A stretch of DNA of 64,000 bases. Source: Bacillus sp. FJAT-18017 (GTDB lineage Bacteria > Bacillota > Bacilli > Bacillales > Cytobacillaceae). Under the pieces are notes generated by a model. The model saw only the letters and a program-made list of their open reading frames with translations, did not search any database and had not been told where the DNA came from. The stretch spans positions 4,803,501-4,867,500 of the forward strand of contig NZ_CP012602.1 in assembly GCF_001278805.1 (NCBI RefSeq), written 5' to 3'. Shown here in pieces: positions 17,553 to 25,716 of this stretch. Each line of letters starts with the position of its first letter. Position 1 is the first letter of the stretch. A program made the translations under genes and the position numbers.

Positions 17553-18546
17553 CTTTTTCACCCCGGGCAATCACAATCTCGCCGGCATCTTCAAGGCGCC
17601 TAATGACAGATACAATCCGCCCCTGTGCCTCTTCAACATCCTTGACCCTAACTGGCCCCATATATTGCATTTCTTCCTCGAAGGTTTCCACCATCCGGGA
17701 AGACATATTTTCGTATATAACCTTTTTGACTTCTTCGCTTGCCGCCTTCAAGGAGAGCATCAAGTCCGAATTATCAACTTCCTGGATAACACGCTGAATA
17801 GCGCGGCGGTCGAGTGTAATAATATCCTCGAATACAAACATCCGTTTCTTGATTTCCTCGGCCAAATCCTGGTCCCTGAGCTTGAGTTCTTCGAGAATTC
17901 CCTTTTCCGTACTGCGGTCGACGCCATTCAGAATCGTAACAATTGATTCGATGCCTCCGACTACGGTGAAGTCCTGGCGAATTGTAGCAGACAGATTCTG
18001 TTCAAGGATTTTCTCGACTTCCTTTATAACTTCAGGTGATGTCTGTTCCAATAAAGCAATCCGTCTTGCTACATCGGACTGGAGCTCGCCGGTCAAGGAA
18101 GACAAGATAATCGAAGCCTGCTGCGGCTCCAAATGCGCAAGAACCAGCGCAATGGTTTGCGGGTGCTCACTTTGCAAAAAGTTATATATTTGAATAGGAT
18201 CAATCCGTCGTGCAAAATCGAAGGGCTTTACTTGCAGTTCAGACGTTAGCTTCTGAATGATTTTGGTTGCCTTGTCTCTTCCAAGTGCTTCTTCGAGCAC
18301 CTCTTTTGCGTATCCGATTCCGCCCATTGCCAGGTAATCTTGGGCAATGCACATTTCGTGGAACTCGTTGAACACTTCTTCCTTCTCTTTGGAATCAACC
18401 TTCTGAATGCCTGCAATGGCTAGTGTTAGCTTCTCAATCTCTTGATCATCCAGATGCTTGAATACCTTTGAAGAAGCATCTTTCCCCATTGTAATCAGCA
18501 AAATTGCTGCTTTTTGCTTGCCATTCAATCTTAATGCTGTCGCCAC
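17536..18546 (-). CDS. fliG: flagellar motor switch protein FliG
   Basis: Rotor protein that transmits stator torque. It has 336 residues beginning LNGKQKAAILLITMGKD, the middle EHPQTIALVLAHL motif and a C-terminal domain with charged torque-helix residues (LKLRDQDLAEEIKKRMFVFED). The start is GTG behind GAGGAGG. Confidence 0.96.
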   Translation of the reverse strand: MATALRLNGKQKAAILLITMGKDASSKVFKHLDDQEIEKLTLAIAGIQKVDSKEKEEVFNEFHEMCIAQDYLAMGGIGYAKEVLEEALGRDKATKIIQKLTSELQVKPFDFARRIDPIQIYNFLQSEHPQTIALVLAHLEPQQASIILSSLTGELQSDVARRIALLEQTSPEVIKEVEKILEQNLSATIRQDFTVVGGIESIVTILNGVDRSTEKGILEELKLRDQDLAEEIKKRMFVFEDIITLDRRAIQRVIQEVDNSDLMLSLKAASEEVKKVIYENMSSRMVETFEEEMQYMGPVRVKDVEEAQGRIVSVIRRLEDAGEIVIARGEKDGILL

Positions 18547-18551
18547 AATGA

Positions 18552-20156
18552 TCAGACCTCCTCTTCATGCAGCCATGTTCGGACGATTTTTGCAAAATCC
18601 TCCGGCCTCTGTTCAAGCAGCCGCTTCAATTGGCTTTCAACCGTTAAATCATGTTCGGCAAAGTATTCCTGTTCGTTCAATGGAATAGGCTGTTGCTGCT
18701 CAAATGCCGCTTGGATTTCTTCGTCTTCTTTTTTGCTTCTTCTAACAAACATCCATATCAGTAAGCCAATTAGGAGAAGCGTTGCCGCAGCAACTGCAAT
18801 CCCGCCAATCAGGAACCAATTTTGTTCTGCTTCAGCCGCAACCGGCGTTTCTTCGGAAAATTGATGCGGAACGACCGTAACCCGCTGTGCAATTTGTTCT
18901 ACTGTTAACTCTGGGTGCCCGAGTGCAGTACGGACAATATTCGCTGCTACATTATGAACATTTTCCTGGACACCTTCGGGAACGAGACCGGGCTTTCCCG
19001 GGATTGACGGAACACCAACGTTTATCGAAATATCTTCTATTTCATAAGGACTTTTTACAATTTCATTTGTAATCCGGTTAACTTCATAATTGACGCGCTC
19101 CTGCGCTTCTTCATAATCGCCAGTTCCATTAGCGGTATTTCCTGTATAGCCCGGTACATCTGTTTCACCCGTACCGACCACTCCACCCGCGTTCTCGGCA
19201 TCGGTGCCCGTGTAGGACTTTGAGCTTTCTTCAGAACTGATGACCAGCCCCTGTTCGGAGCCATCCGCAGGTTTCACAAGATTTTCCTGGGTCTTCACTT
19301 TATCAAAGTTCATTTTCACAAAGGTATGGACGGATACCTTATCGCTGCCTAGCACACCACCTAAAAGCTTTTGGAGGTTTTGCTGAATATCCCGCTCAAT
19401 ATCTTGCTGAACTTTTCTTTGTTCGTCATAATTCTCCAAAGCCATTCCTTCTGTGCCCGTTTCATCGAGCAGCAAGGTTTCGCTATATTGATTCATGACC
19501 GTGATGTTTTCCATCGGCAGGTTTTTGACGCTACGGGCAATAAGTGTATACAGTGCTTTAACCTGTTCGTTATTCAGCTTTGCACCCGGTTCAATTTCTA
19601 CCATGACAGAAGCACTTGCAGCCTGCTCATCACCTGGCCTGATAAAGACAGACTCCTCAGGCAAATTCAAAATGACCTCTGCGTTTTTGATTCCATCAAT
19701 ATGGGTAATTACCTTAGCCAGCTGGTTTTGCATCGCTTCCCGCTCAAGAATGTCAAACTGGCGGTCTGTCGCACCAAATGATAGATTCTGACTGAAAATA
19801 TCATAATTGATATTGGTGTCCTTCGGATAACCCGCCGAAGCAAGGGTGACTAATAAATCGGCTGCATCTTTTTGCGGCACAAGCAGCATTGTTCCGTTAT
19901 CGGAAAGTTTATAGTCTGTGTATCCCTGGCTGTCCAGCTCTGCTTTAATATCTCCTACTTCACGGGTGCTTAGCTGGCCCGTATAAAGCGGGACATACTG
20001 TGGCCGTGACGCAAAAACAACAAATGCGGATAAGGCAAACATCAGAAATAAAAAAGTTCCAATGATGAGCCATTTTTGTTTTGAACTCCGCGCTCCCCAA
20101 TACTGGCTAAAAAGTTCTGTTGACTTTTTTATTTGATCTTTCCATGATCCTCTCAT
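18552..20156 (-). CDS. fliF: flagellar MS-ring protein FliF
   Basis: The 534-residue basal-body ring protein. It has an N-terminal membrane helix (WLIIGTFLFLMFALSAFVVF), ring-building motifs, a periplasm-equivalent low-complexity loop, a second membrane helix (WFLIGGIAVAAATLLLIGLL) and a C-terminal FliG-binding tail ending in VRTWLHEEEV. Confidence 0.96.
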   Translation of the reverse strand: MRGSWKDQIKKSTELFSQYWGARSSKQKWLIIGTFLFLMFALSAFVVFASRPQYVPLYTGQLSTREVGDIKAELDSQGYTDYKLSDNGTMLLVPQKDAADLLVTLASAGYPKDTNINYDIFSQNLSFGATDRQFDILEREAMQNQLAKVITHIDGIKNAEVILNLPEESVFIRPGDEQAASASVMVEIEPGAKLNNEQVKALYTLIARSVKNLPMENITVMNQYSETLLLDETGTEGMALENYDEQRKVQQDIERDIQQNLQKLLGGVLGSDKVSVHTFVKMNFDKVKTQENLVKPADGSEQGLVISSEESSKSYTGTDAENAGGVVGTGETDVPGYTGNTANGTGDYEEAQERVNYEVNRITNEIVKSPYEIEDISINVGVPSIPGKPGLVPEGVQENVHNVAANIVRTALGHPELTVEQIAQRVTVVPHQFSEETPVAAEAEQNWFLIGGIAVAAATLLLIGLLIWMFVRRSKKEDEEIQAAFEQQQPIPLNEQEYFAEHDLTVESQLKRLLEQRPEDFAKIVRTWLHEEEV

Positions 20157-20184
20157 TTCTCACCCTGCCCAGCATCTTTCTAAA

Positions 20185-20484
20185 TTACATTTGCATTCTC
20201 ATGATTTCTTGATACGTTTCAACCGCTTTGTCCCTTACAGCTACTGTGAGTTCAAGGGCAAGCTTTGCCTTTTGAGAGGCTATCGTCACATCGTGTACAT
20301 TCTCTGCAGTCCCGGCTGCTGCCTGAACAGACATTTCCGAAGCCTGCTTAACCGTTGTGTCGACATTTTCCATGTATGTTTTAAGTACATTCGAAAACGA
20401 CACTGTTGGCTTCGCTGCTTCAGCCTTTTGAAAAGGATTTTGATTTATTTTGATGAAATCACCATTTAATCGTGAAATATCCAT
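20185..20484 (-). CDS. fliE: flagellar hook-basal body protein FliE
   Basis: A 99-residue rod-MS ring adapter with the conserved C-terminal pattern [35 protein letters not shown]-type (ends in [10 protein letters not shown]). It lies 11 bp after flgC and 28 bp before fliF. Confidence 0.93.
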   Translation of the reverse strand: [99 protein letters not shown]

Positions 20485-20495
20485 CCCTTATTCTC

Positions 20496-20936
20496 CTAAC
20501 GTCCCAATTCAAGCGCTTTTAGCATTAGGGACTTTCCTGTATTGAACGCTGTTACATTTGCTTCATACGACCTTGAGGAGGCCATCAAATCAATCATTTC
20601 CCTGGACAAGTCTACGTTCGGAAGTCTTACGTAGCCTTCCGGATTTGCATCAGGATGACTTGGATCAAAAACGAGTTTAAATGGTGTCTGGTCTTCCGCA
20701 ATTCTTGTAACTCTGACACCCTGCCCAGCCTGCTTGCTCATTTCTGTTTGAAAAATACCGGCAAACTGGCTTTGCCTAGGTTCCATTTCGACCATCTTCC
20801 GGCGATAGGGTTCCCATTCTCCATTGACAAACCTTCCGCGTGTTGAATTTGCATTTGCAATATTCGACGAGACCACATCCATGCGCAGGCGCTGAGCTGT
20901 AAGCGCCGATGCATTGATATTCAATGAATCAAACAA
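20496..20936 (-). CDS. flgC: flagellar proximal rod protein FlgC
   Basis: A 146-residue rod protein with the Flg_bb_rod motif (ALTAQRLRMDVVSSNIANAN) and the C-terminal Flg_bbr motif (VDLSREMIDLMASSRSYEAN). The start is TTG, 8 nt after GGGAGG, 2 bp beyond the flgB stop. Confidence 0.95.
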   Translation of the reverse strand: MFDSLNINASALTAQRLRMDVVSSNIANANSTRGRFVNGEWEPYRRKMVEMEPRQSQFAGIFQTEMSKQAGQGVRVTRIAEDQTPFKLVFDPSHPDANPEGYVRLPNVDLSREMIDLMASSRSYEANVTAFNTGKSLMLKALELGR

Positions 20937-20938
20937 CC

Positions 20939-21331
20939 TTAGACCCTCCCTTTAATGGCAATCGACAGTTTTTGAAATTCACTTGAAAGCTGACTTGTGA
21001 GCGTGTTATACCACAAAGCATTTTTACTTAAGGAACTCATCTGTTCATCAAGATCAACGTTATTTTCATTGTTTTGCATGGTCGTTCCTCTGTTTTCCAC
21101 CGCAAAAGGCTGCGGTATGCCAGGACTATTGCCAATGATGACATGCCTGGAATCCGACCTGTTCCCAACAAAATTTGTTTGATTGCTCAATTTTTGTTTC
21201 AAAATATCTTCAAACACGACACTTTTGGACTTAAAGCCCGGTGTCTCTGCATTGGCGATATTGTTGGAAATTACATTCTGGCGCATGCTTGAAGCATTTA
21301 ATGCAGAATGAAGGAGATTGATATTAGTCAA
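20939..21331 (-). CDS. flgB: flagellar proximal rod protein FlgB
   Basis: A rod protein of about 130 residues with SSMRQNVISNNIANAETPGF. The frame is open to 21391, but I place the start at TTG 21331 (LTNINLLHSAL) because AGGAG lies 8 nt upstream and the resulting length equals that of Bacillus FlgB. It is the first structural gene of the main operon. Confidence 0.9.
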   Translation of the reverse strand: MTNINLLHSALNASSMRQNVISNNIANAETPGFKSKSVVFEDILKQKLSNQTNFVGNRSDSRHVIIGNSPGIPQPFAVENRGTTMQNNENNVDLDEQMSSLSKNALWYNTLTSQLSSEFQKLSIAIKGRV

Positions 21332-21400
21332 AAACGCCACTCCTATCCCTGGAATAGTTTGATATCTATCAAAATAAAAACTAGTAAACAATTGCAGGCG

Positions 21401-21423
21401 AAAAGAGGCACCTCAAGCGCCTC
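21401..21423 (-). terminator. weak hairpin between the glucosaminidase gene and flgB
   Basis: On the minus strand GAGGC / GCCTC with a short loop is followed by TTTT. A five-pair stem is marginal; it may attenuate read-through into flgB rather than end transcription. Confidence 0.3.
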
Positions 21424-21430
21424 AAGCAAC

Positions 21431-22165
21431 TTATCCTCGGACTTTTTCAAAATGATTTGTAACACCAGTTACCCAGTGGTTGTTCAAACCTGTTGGATCA
21501 TTGGCTGCGCCAATCGGAGCGTATTTGCCAGCAATTTTTGTAATGCTGGTAAAACCTGAATCCAAATAATTATGGCTAAGGTTCCGTGCCATATCCATGA
21601 TGCTTTCATTGACTGAGTTGTATGATCTCAAGCCATTTTTCCCCATCATTCCGGCAATATTATTTTTTTCGGCAGCTGCCCTTGATTTGCCATTCCCGGT
21701 TTCATGCTGGGAAATCGCAACGAGCAAGGCTGGATCGATGTTGTACCGTTTTCCCGCCTCAATAAACACCTCACCCTTGCCAGCAAGCTTGCCGCCAAGA
21801 AGCTGATTAACTTTTTCACTATTAATCTCTTTAAATCTTAATGAACTGGGCTGTTCAGAAGGGCCCATTTCAGGTAAGGAGTTATTTTTTTCGGAAAAAG
21901 TAATATTTTTTTCAGAAAGAAGGTTTAACTCGTTTAAACCCTGGGTATTCGTATAAATGGGCTGGCCTGGCTGTAAATTTAACTGCGGGGCCGTTTGAGT
22001 CTGCTGCATCATCATGTATTGTTGCAGCACCTCAGAAAATAGAGCTGCTGCATTGGTTTCGGTCTTTTGATTGCCAACGCTTCGTGCCCGTGAAAGCGTG
22101 TCAATGAGCATGGACCTGATAAACCAATCATCACCTATTAACAAAGGTTTCACCCTTTCTGGCAT
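21431..22165 (-). CDS. glucosaminidase-domain protein encoded just before flgB
   Basis: A 244-residue protein without a clear signal peptide. The C-terminal 130 residues resemble a glucosaminidase/muramidase fold: AGKRYNIDPALLVAISQHET, GNGKSRAAAEKNNIAGMMG and a YLDSGFTSITKIAGKYAP segment. Such domains cut peptidoglycan glycans, as the C-terminal half of FlgJ does during rod passage in Gammaproteobacteria. The N-terminal half is low complexity apart from a short helical segment (NAAALFSEVLQQYMMMQQ) that recalls FlgJ-type rod-cap helices only loosely. It lies 8 bp after a small unknown gene and about 100 bp before flgB, so a role in letting the rod cross the wall is a fair inference. Export could be via the flagellar system. 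Confidence 0.75.
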   Translation of the reverse strand: MPERVKPLLIGDDWFIRSMLIDTLSRARSVGNQKTETNAAALFSEVLQQYMMMQQTQTAPQLNLQPGQPIYTNTQGLNELNLLSEKNITFSEKNNSLPEMGPSEQPSSLRFKEINSEKVNQLLGGKLAGKGEVFIEAGKRYNIDPALLVAISQHETGNGKSRAAAEKNNIAGMMGKNGLRSYNSVNESIMDMARNLSHNYLDSGFTSITKIAGKYAPIGAANDPTGLNNHWVTGVTNHFEKVRG

Positions 22166-22173
22166 GAACTTTA

Positions 22174-22485
22174 TTAAATGGACTCTCTTAGTAATCCAGA
22201 TATATCGCCAATTATTTCGTCTGGAAGCATTGAAATATTCTTCAGCCTTCCATCTTCTATCTTTGCTTCAACCAGGATGATACGAAGCGGATCATGGGCC
22301 CGTTTCAGCACAAGAATCTGCTTTTCCCCGTAAACCAGATTCCGTATCATATCAAAGGTGTCATTGATAGGATGCCCGACAGTTAATTTAATTGGTTTTG
22401 TAAAGAATGGTTTCTTCTTTTTATAATCCAAAAAATTATAGAGTTTGCTTGCCGGTTTATTTTTTTGCAGTGTTTGCCCAATCAT
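22174..22485 (-). CDS. small protein of unknown function upstream of the rod operon
   Basis: A 103-residue protein that I do not recognise. It has a basic N-terminus (KLYNFLDYKKKKPFFTKP), no signal peptide or membrane helix, and a probable alpha/beta C-terminal half (KQILVLKRAHDPLRIILVEA). The start ATG 22485 follows GGAGGG with 8-9 nt spacing; the open frame runs to 22596 without a better start. It is the first gene after a SigA-like promoter and precedes the glucosaminidase gene by 8 bp, so it likely belongs to the early flagellar transcription unit. Confidence 0.65.
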   Translation of the reverse strand: MIGQTLQKNKPASKLYNFLDYKKKKPFFTKPIKLTVGHPINDTFDMIRNLVYGEKQILVLKRAHDPLRIILVEAKIEDGRLKNISMLPDEIIGDISGLLRESI

Positions 22486-22601
22486 TCCATTCTTCCCTCC
22501 GCCAACCTGGTGAATACTATCGAATATACTCACTGTCTGTTGAATCATGGCAACCGACATTGAATATAAAGGATGTGTTCCGACAAAAAGGTGCAAATTT
22601 C

Positions 22602-22629
22602 TTTATATTGTTATTCTAATGGATAACAA
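22602..22629 (-). promoter_or_regulatory. SigA-type promoter ahead of the glucosaminidase-flgB region
   Basis: On the minus strand TTGTTA, a 16-nt spacer and TATAAA. It lies just after two terminators and about 120 bp before the small gene at 22485, so it could drive the whole main flagellar operon. Confidence 0.5.
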
Positions 22630-22643
22630 ATTTTTACTGACCG

Positions 22644-22666
22644 AAAAAAACATGCGTGATTACGCA
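22644..22666 (-). terminator. second of two tandem terminators after fliT
   Basis: On the minus strand TGCGT-AATC-ACGCA is followed by TG and seven Ts. Confidence 0.6.
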
Positions 22667-22686
22667 AAAAAAATTCCGACGGACAT

Positions 22687-22707
22687 AAAAAAATGCGCGG
22701 TCACGCA
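22687..22707 (-). terminator. first of two tandem terminators after fliT
   Basis: On the minus strand a short TGCG / CGCA stem is followed immediately by seven Ts, 36 bp after the fliT stop. Confidence 0.55.
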
Positions 22708-22742
22708 AGGAATTTTGCGGACCAACGCATATTTTGCTAGGA

Positions 22743-23090
22743 CTATTTGAACGTGTCGACAAAAGCACCATTCGTCAAACTTTGATAATTTCCGTATTTT
22801 TTTGAGGCACGGCTGCGGTCCTTCAATTGTCCTCGCAACTGGATATTCTCTGACATTTTTTCCTTTAAAACTCTCTCCAGCTCTTGATCAAGCCCGAGTA
22901 CTTCCTTCAATTTCTCTTTATCATTTTGTGATAGTATAGTCCCAGGATTAGCTGCTTTCCATTCATCCACATCCTTCATGAAAATGTGACGAATTTTCAA
23001 CAATTCATTCAACTCATTAAATTCTTCCTGTTCGATTGCCTTTTTCATTTCCTGCGATACCCTAAGAAGTTCATTAATTATTTCTTCCAT
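22743..23090 (-). CDS. fliT: FliT-like flagellar chaperone
   Basis: A 115-residue, strongly charged helical protein starting 2 bp after fliS. The position, size and helical pattern fit FliT, the export chaperone for the filament cap protein FliD. Sequence conservation in this family is low, so the call rests largely on context. Confidence 0.75.
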   Translation of the reverse strand: MEEIINELLRVSQEMKKAIEQEEFNELNELLKIRHIFMKDVDEWKAANPGTILSQNDKEKLKEVLGLDQELERVLKEKMSENIQLRGQLKDRSRASKKYGNYQSLTNGAFVDTFK

Positions 23091-23092
23091 AA

Positions 23093-23461
23093 CTATTTTC
23101 GTTTCACAGCTTCTGACCAGGTTTCGACCAATTCAACAGCAAATGTCTCGACCTCGACGAGCAGCTCGGAATCTTTCTTCATATTCGCTTCGATTAAACG
23201 TGCTTTCATAAAATCATACATCGCCATCAGCGACTTTGAAACTTCGTATTCAGGCTTTAAGGTAACCATTAATTCCGTTAAAATATCCTGTGCCCTAAGG
23301 TTATGCGTATGGGCATCCTGAAGTTTATTTTGATCAATGTCAAGCTTGGATAGGCGGATAAATTTAACGAGACCCTGATACAACATCAATGTGAGGTCTT
23401 CCGGTTTCGAAGTGGAAACGGCTTGTTTTTGATATGTTTGGTATGGATTTTTTAGACTCAT
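23093..23461 (-). CDS. fliS: flagellin export chaperone FliS
   Basis: A 122-residue helical chaperone that prevents premature flagellin polymerisation. The N-terminal NPYQTYQKQAV, the central LMLYQGLVKFIRLSKLDI and the C-terminal VETFAVELVETW are typical. I use ATG 23461 (MSLKNPYQTY), 11 nt after GGGAG; an open extension would start inside the ribosome binding site. A SigD promoter lies 46 bp upstream. Confidence 0.92.
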   Translation of the reverse strand: MSLKNPYQTYQKQAVSTSKPEDLTLMLYQGLVKFIRLSKLDIDQNKLQDAHTHNLRAQDILTELMVTLKPEYEVSKSLMAMYDFMKARLIEANMKKDSELLVEVETFAVELVETWSEAVKRK

Positions 23462-23506
23462 AGGATACGATACTCCCTTCAATTCCTAAAAGATCGGTTA
23501 TTTTTA

Positions 23507-23533
23507 TTATCGGCTGATATGGGGGAAAGTTAA
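23507..23533 (-). promoter_or_regulatory. SigD promoter of fliS-fliT
   Basis: Minus strand: -35 TTAA, 15-nt spacer, -10 GCCGATAA. The -10 matches the Bacillus SigD consensus closely; the -35 deviates at one position. Confidence 0.75.
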
Positions 23534-23564
23534 GGGTTTTTTAAATTTATTAAAAGGCTGTTAA

Positions 23565-23775
23565 AATAGTTTGTTGATTTCCGCTACGGACGCTTCTCTT
23601 TCCGCGGGCGATTTGGAAGCCTCCTCGGCGCTATGCGCCTGCGGGGTCTCCCTACTCTGCTTGTCCCGCAGGACGTTGAATAGCCTTCCTGAAAAAGCAC
23701 CGCAGGAGAAAATGCGTTTTTTGCATTTTCGAACGAGTCTCGCATCCTCCGCTACAATCAACTTCCTTTTAAAAC
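23565..23775. repeat. GC-rich palindromic intergenic repeat of Bacillus type
   Basis: A GC-rich block within an AT-rich gap contains GTTGAT...ATCAAC ends, TTTCCGCGGGCG, GCCTCCTCGGCGC and CCGCAGGAG / CTCCTGCGG-like arms. This matches, from memory, a class of dispersed intergenic elements common in Bacillaceae genomes. Short ORFs through it on both strands have no ribosome binding sites and are not genes. Confidence 0.65.
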
Positions 23776-23804
23776 ACAGTGTTCATTAATACAACCCTAT
23801 TCTA

Positions 23805-23852
23805 TAAAAAAATCCGCAAAGCCCCCTCTTTCAAGGATGACTTTACGGATTT
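23805..23852 (-). terminator. terminator of the RsfA-like gene
   Basis: On the minus strand AATCCGTAAAG pairs with CTTTGCGGATT across a long loop and is followed by seven Ts. It begins at the stop codon of the gene. Confidence 0.75.
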
Positions 23853-24743
23853 CTAGCTGCCGACTTGATGGACGACGCCGGAACTGTCAATTAGGTAGTT
23901 TAGCCTCTGATTGTAGGATTTCAAGTTTTGTATTTTAGCTGCATCGCCAAGCTGGCTGAATGCGTGGATTTCCCTAGCGAGCCTGGAAACCTCATTTTGC
24001 AGCTCGATATTGCGCTGACGCTCTTGATTGAGTTGCTGCTCTTGCTTCCTAAGCTTATTCCGGAGAACTTCTTTCTCGGAGTTGATTTCTGACTTCATGT
24101 TCTCAATCTCAGTGGCTGCTTGCTGATTGAGCAATGCCATATTGGTTAGCTGGTACAGGCTGCTCAGCATATCATGCAAATTTATCCCCGGAAGCTGTTC
24201 CACATTAGAGATAAGCCCTGATAAGATATCGATCAGGTCGCCATCCTGAGAAGATTTTTTGGAAAAACTTCCAACTGTTCCGTTTACCTGCTCAATCGGC
24301 TCAGTAGAAACGACAGGCACGTCATTTTCAGAGATTGTGATGAATTCAACCTGAGGCTGTTCCAGCTTTTGCTTCTTCTGCTGCTTTTTTGCCAGAGTGT
24401 AATATTTATAGCTTACAGATTGGTAGCCTCGGCCTAGCACATTTGCTGCCTCATCCAATAGTTCTGTTATATTTCTCGCGCCTTCTTCCTGGCGTTCTTT
24501 AATATAAAGGAACATAAAGTCGATTTCAGCCTTTGACCATTTACGGTTCACTTTTTTTGATTCCCCGTGGTCTTGTGTTTGATTGAGGCCAAGCATCATT
24601 AAATTGTTATAGTAAAAAATTAGAGAATCTTTACTCAACCCGTGCTTCGTTTCAAGTTGATGAATTTCTTCCTCGCTTACATGCGCCTGATGGGGTTGAA
24701 GCATCATTTCCTTTAATTTAGAAAGAGCTAATTTTAAGCTCAT
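23853..24743 (-). CDS. RsfA-like (SANT/Myb-type) DNA-binding protein with coiled coil
   Basis: A 296-residue protein. Residues about 65-120 (NRKWSKAEIDFMFLYIKERQ, then YQSVSYKYYTLAK) form a Myb/SANT-like helical DNA-binding unit resembling the RsfA/YlbO prespore regulators of Bacillus. Residues about 205-275 form a long coiled coil, and the tail ends in YLIDSSGVVHQV. The start ATG 24743 sits 7 nt from AGGAGG; an ATG two codons upstream overlaps the Shine-Dalgarno sequence. It is transcribed alone, between terminators, within the flagellar region. Target genes are unknown. Confidence 0.7.
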   Translation of the reverse strand: MSLKLALSKLKEMMLQPHQAHVSEEEIHQLETKHGLSKDSLIFYYNNLMMLGLNQTQDHGESKKVNRKWSKAEIDFMFLYIKERQEEGARNITELLDEAANVLGRGYQSVSYKYYTLAKKQQKKQKLEQPQVEFITISENDVPVVSTEPIEQVNGTVGSFSKKSSQDGDLIDILSGLISNVEQLPGINLHDMLSSLYQLTNMALLNQQAATEIENMKSEINSEKEVLRNKLRKQEQQLNQERQRNIELQNEVSRLAREIHAFSQLGDAAKIQNLKSYNQRLNYLIDSSGVVHQVGS

Positions 24744-24949
24744 CGTCATACCTCCTATTTCAAAGCATCCCTATTAATTCTGTATATAAAAGTTCTTAGT
24801 TTGTTTGGGTAATTTACTATATAGTACGAATGTTAGAATTGTTTTTTGGGGAGTATCTGTGTATTTTTTGATGAAGTTATCAAACAAAACAAAACTATAT
24901 TCCTATTTTTATTATAAGGGGTGAGTAAGTTTTTGTAAAAAGAAATGAG

Positions 24950-24980
24950 AAAAACATGCCGGTTAGAAGGCATGTTTTTT
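24950..24980. terminator. bidirectional-looking terminator after the PilZ gene
   Basis: ACATGCC / GGCATGT stem with A and T runs on both sides, 20 bp after the PilZ stop on the minus strand. Confidence 0.7.
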
Positions 24981-24999
24981 ATTGAGATATTCTTTGTTT

Positions 25000-25623
25000 T
25001 TATCTTTGTTTTAAACGCATCTGCCTTTGTTTTTCAAAACAGTATTGGAGGATTTTCATCTGGTCGGATTGACCTAGATGTACAAACTTAAGCGCTACGG
25101 TTTGCCTTTGCCCATCCTCACTTGGCGAAGTTCGGATTACCTGGGCATCAAAATCTATTTTTGAAATCACTTTGTTTATAGCTGGAAGCATGAAGGTTCC
25201 AGTAAAAATTTCTTCTGTTGGCAATTCTGCCTGCGGACTGCAGGAAAGCAGGATGCCACCACTGCTGATGTTGATGGATGTACAGTCCTGGCCATTTAAT
25301 GTGACGGGTATACTGGCACTCACTCGAAAATCTTCTCTTCGCTGAATCTTGATGATTTCTTGTTCGCAAGGCTTTTTTAACCGGTATAAAAGGATTGCGT
25401 CTTTCTTTACTCCGAGAACTTCTGTTCCAAATCGATACTGATTATCGTTGGTGACAAAAGATATTCTCAATGGAGTACCCGCCACCAGTTCTCCAATCAC
25501 ATTCGAATCCGAAGGAGAACTAATCATTATTTCCTTTTCTGTTATGTCCGCAATAATTGAACGGCAAGACTGCTCTCGTTCGACAATATCAATAAAAATA
25601 TTTTGATTTACTTTTGGAAACAT
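25000..25623 (-). CDS. PilZ c-di-GMP receptor (YcgR/YpfA-like flagellar brake)
   Basis: A 207-residue protein with an N-terminal YcgR-like domain (1-95) and a C-terminal PilZ domain. The c-di-GMP binding signature is intact: RREDFRV (RxxxR) followed by NISSGG (D/NxSxxG). In B. subtilis the homologue YpfA/DgrA (MotI) binds the MotA stator when c-di-GMP is high and stops rotation. Its location among flagellar genes and the GGDEF-EAL protein at 52 kb support the same role here. It is a single-gene unit ending in a hairpin. Confidence 0.85.
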   Translation of the reverse strand: MFPKVNQNIFIDIVEREQSCRSIIADITEKEIMISSPSDSNVIGELVAGTPLRISFVTNDNQYRFGTEVLGVKKDAILLYRLKKPCEQEIIKIQRREDFRVSASIPVTLNGQDCTSINISSGGILLSCSPQAELPTEEIFTGTFMLPAINKVISKIDFDAQVIRTSPSEDGQRQTVALKFVHLGQSDQMKILQYCFEKQRQMRLKQR

Positions 25624-25678
25624 GTGATCCCCTCTATTATATTAGTTTTCTTTACAGATTTTTCCTATGTATAGAGCT

Positions 25679-25707
25679 AAAAAAAGAGGATGAATTGGCT
25701 TCATCCT
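25679..25707 (-). terminator. terminator of the flgM-flgN-flgK-flgL operon
   Basis: Minus strand AGGATGAA / TTCATCCT stem followed by CTTTTTTT, just after the flgL stop. Confidence 0.85.
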
Positions 25708-25716
25708 ACTACTTAC

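Noticed and set aside
22174..22485. FliW candidate
   Set aside because: Size is slightly small and none of the FliW motifs I know (PGIPGF, FVVTNP-like) are present.
23571..23789. Small ORFs on both strands in the fliS-RsfA gap
   Set aside because: They fall inside a GC-rich palindromic repeat and lack ribosome binding sites.
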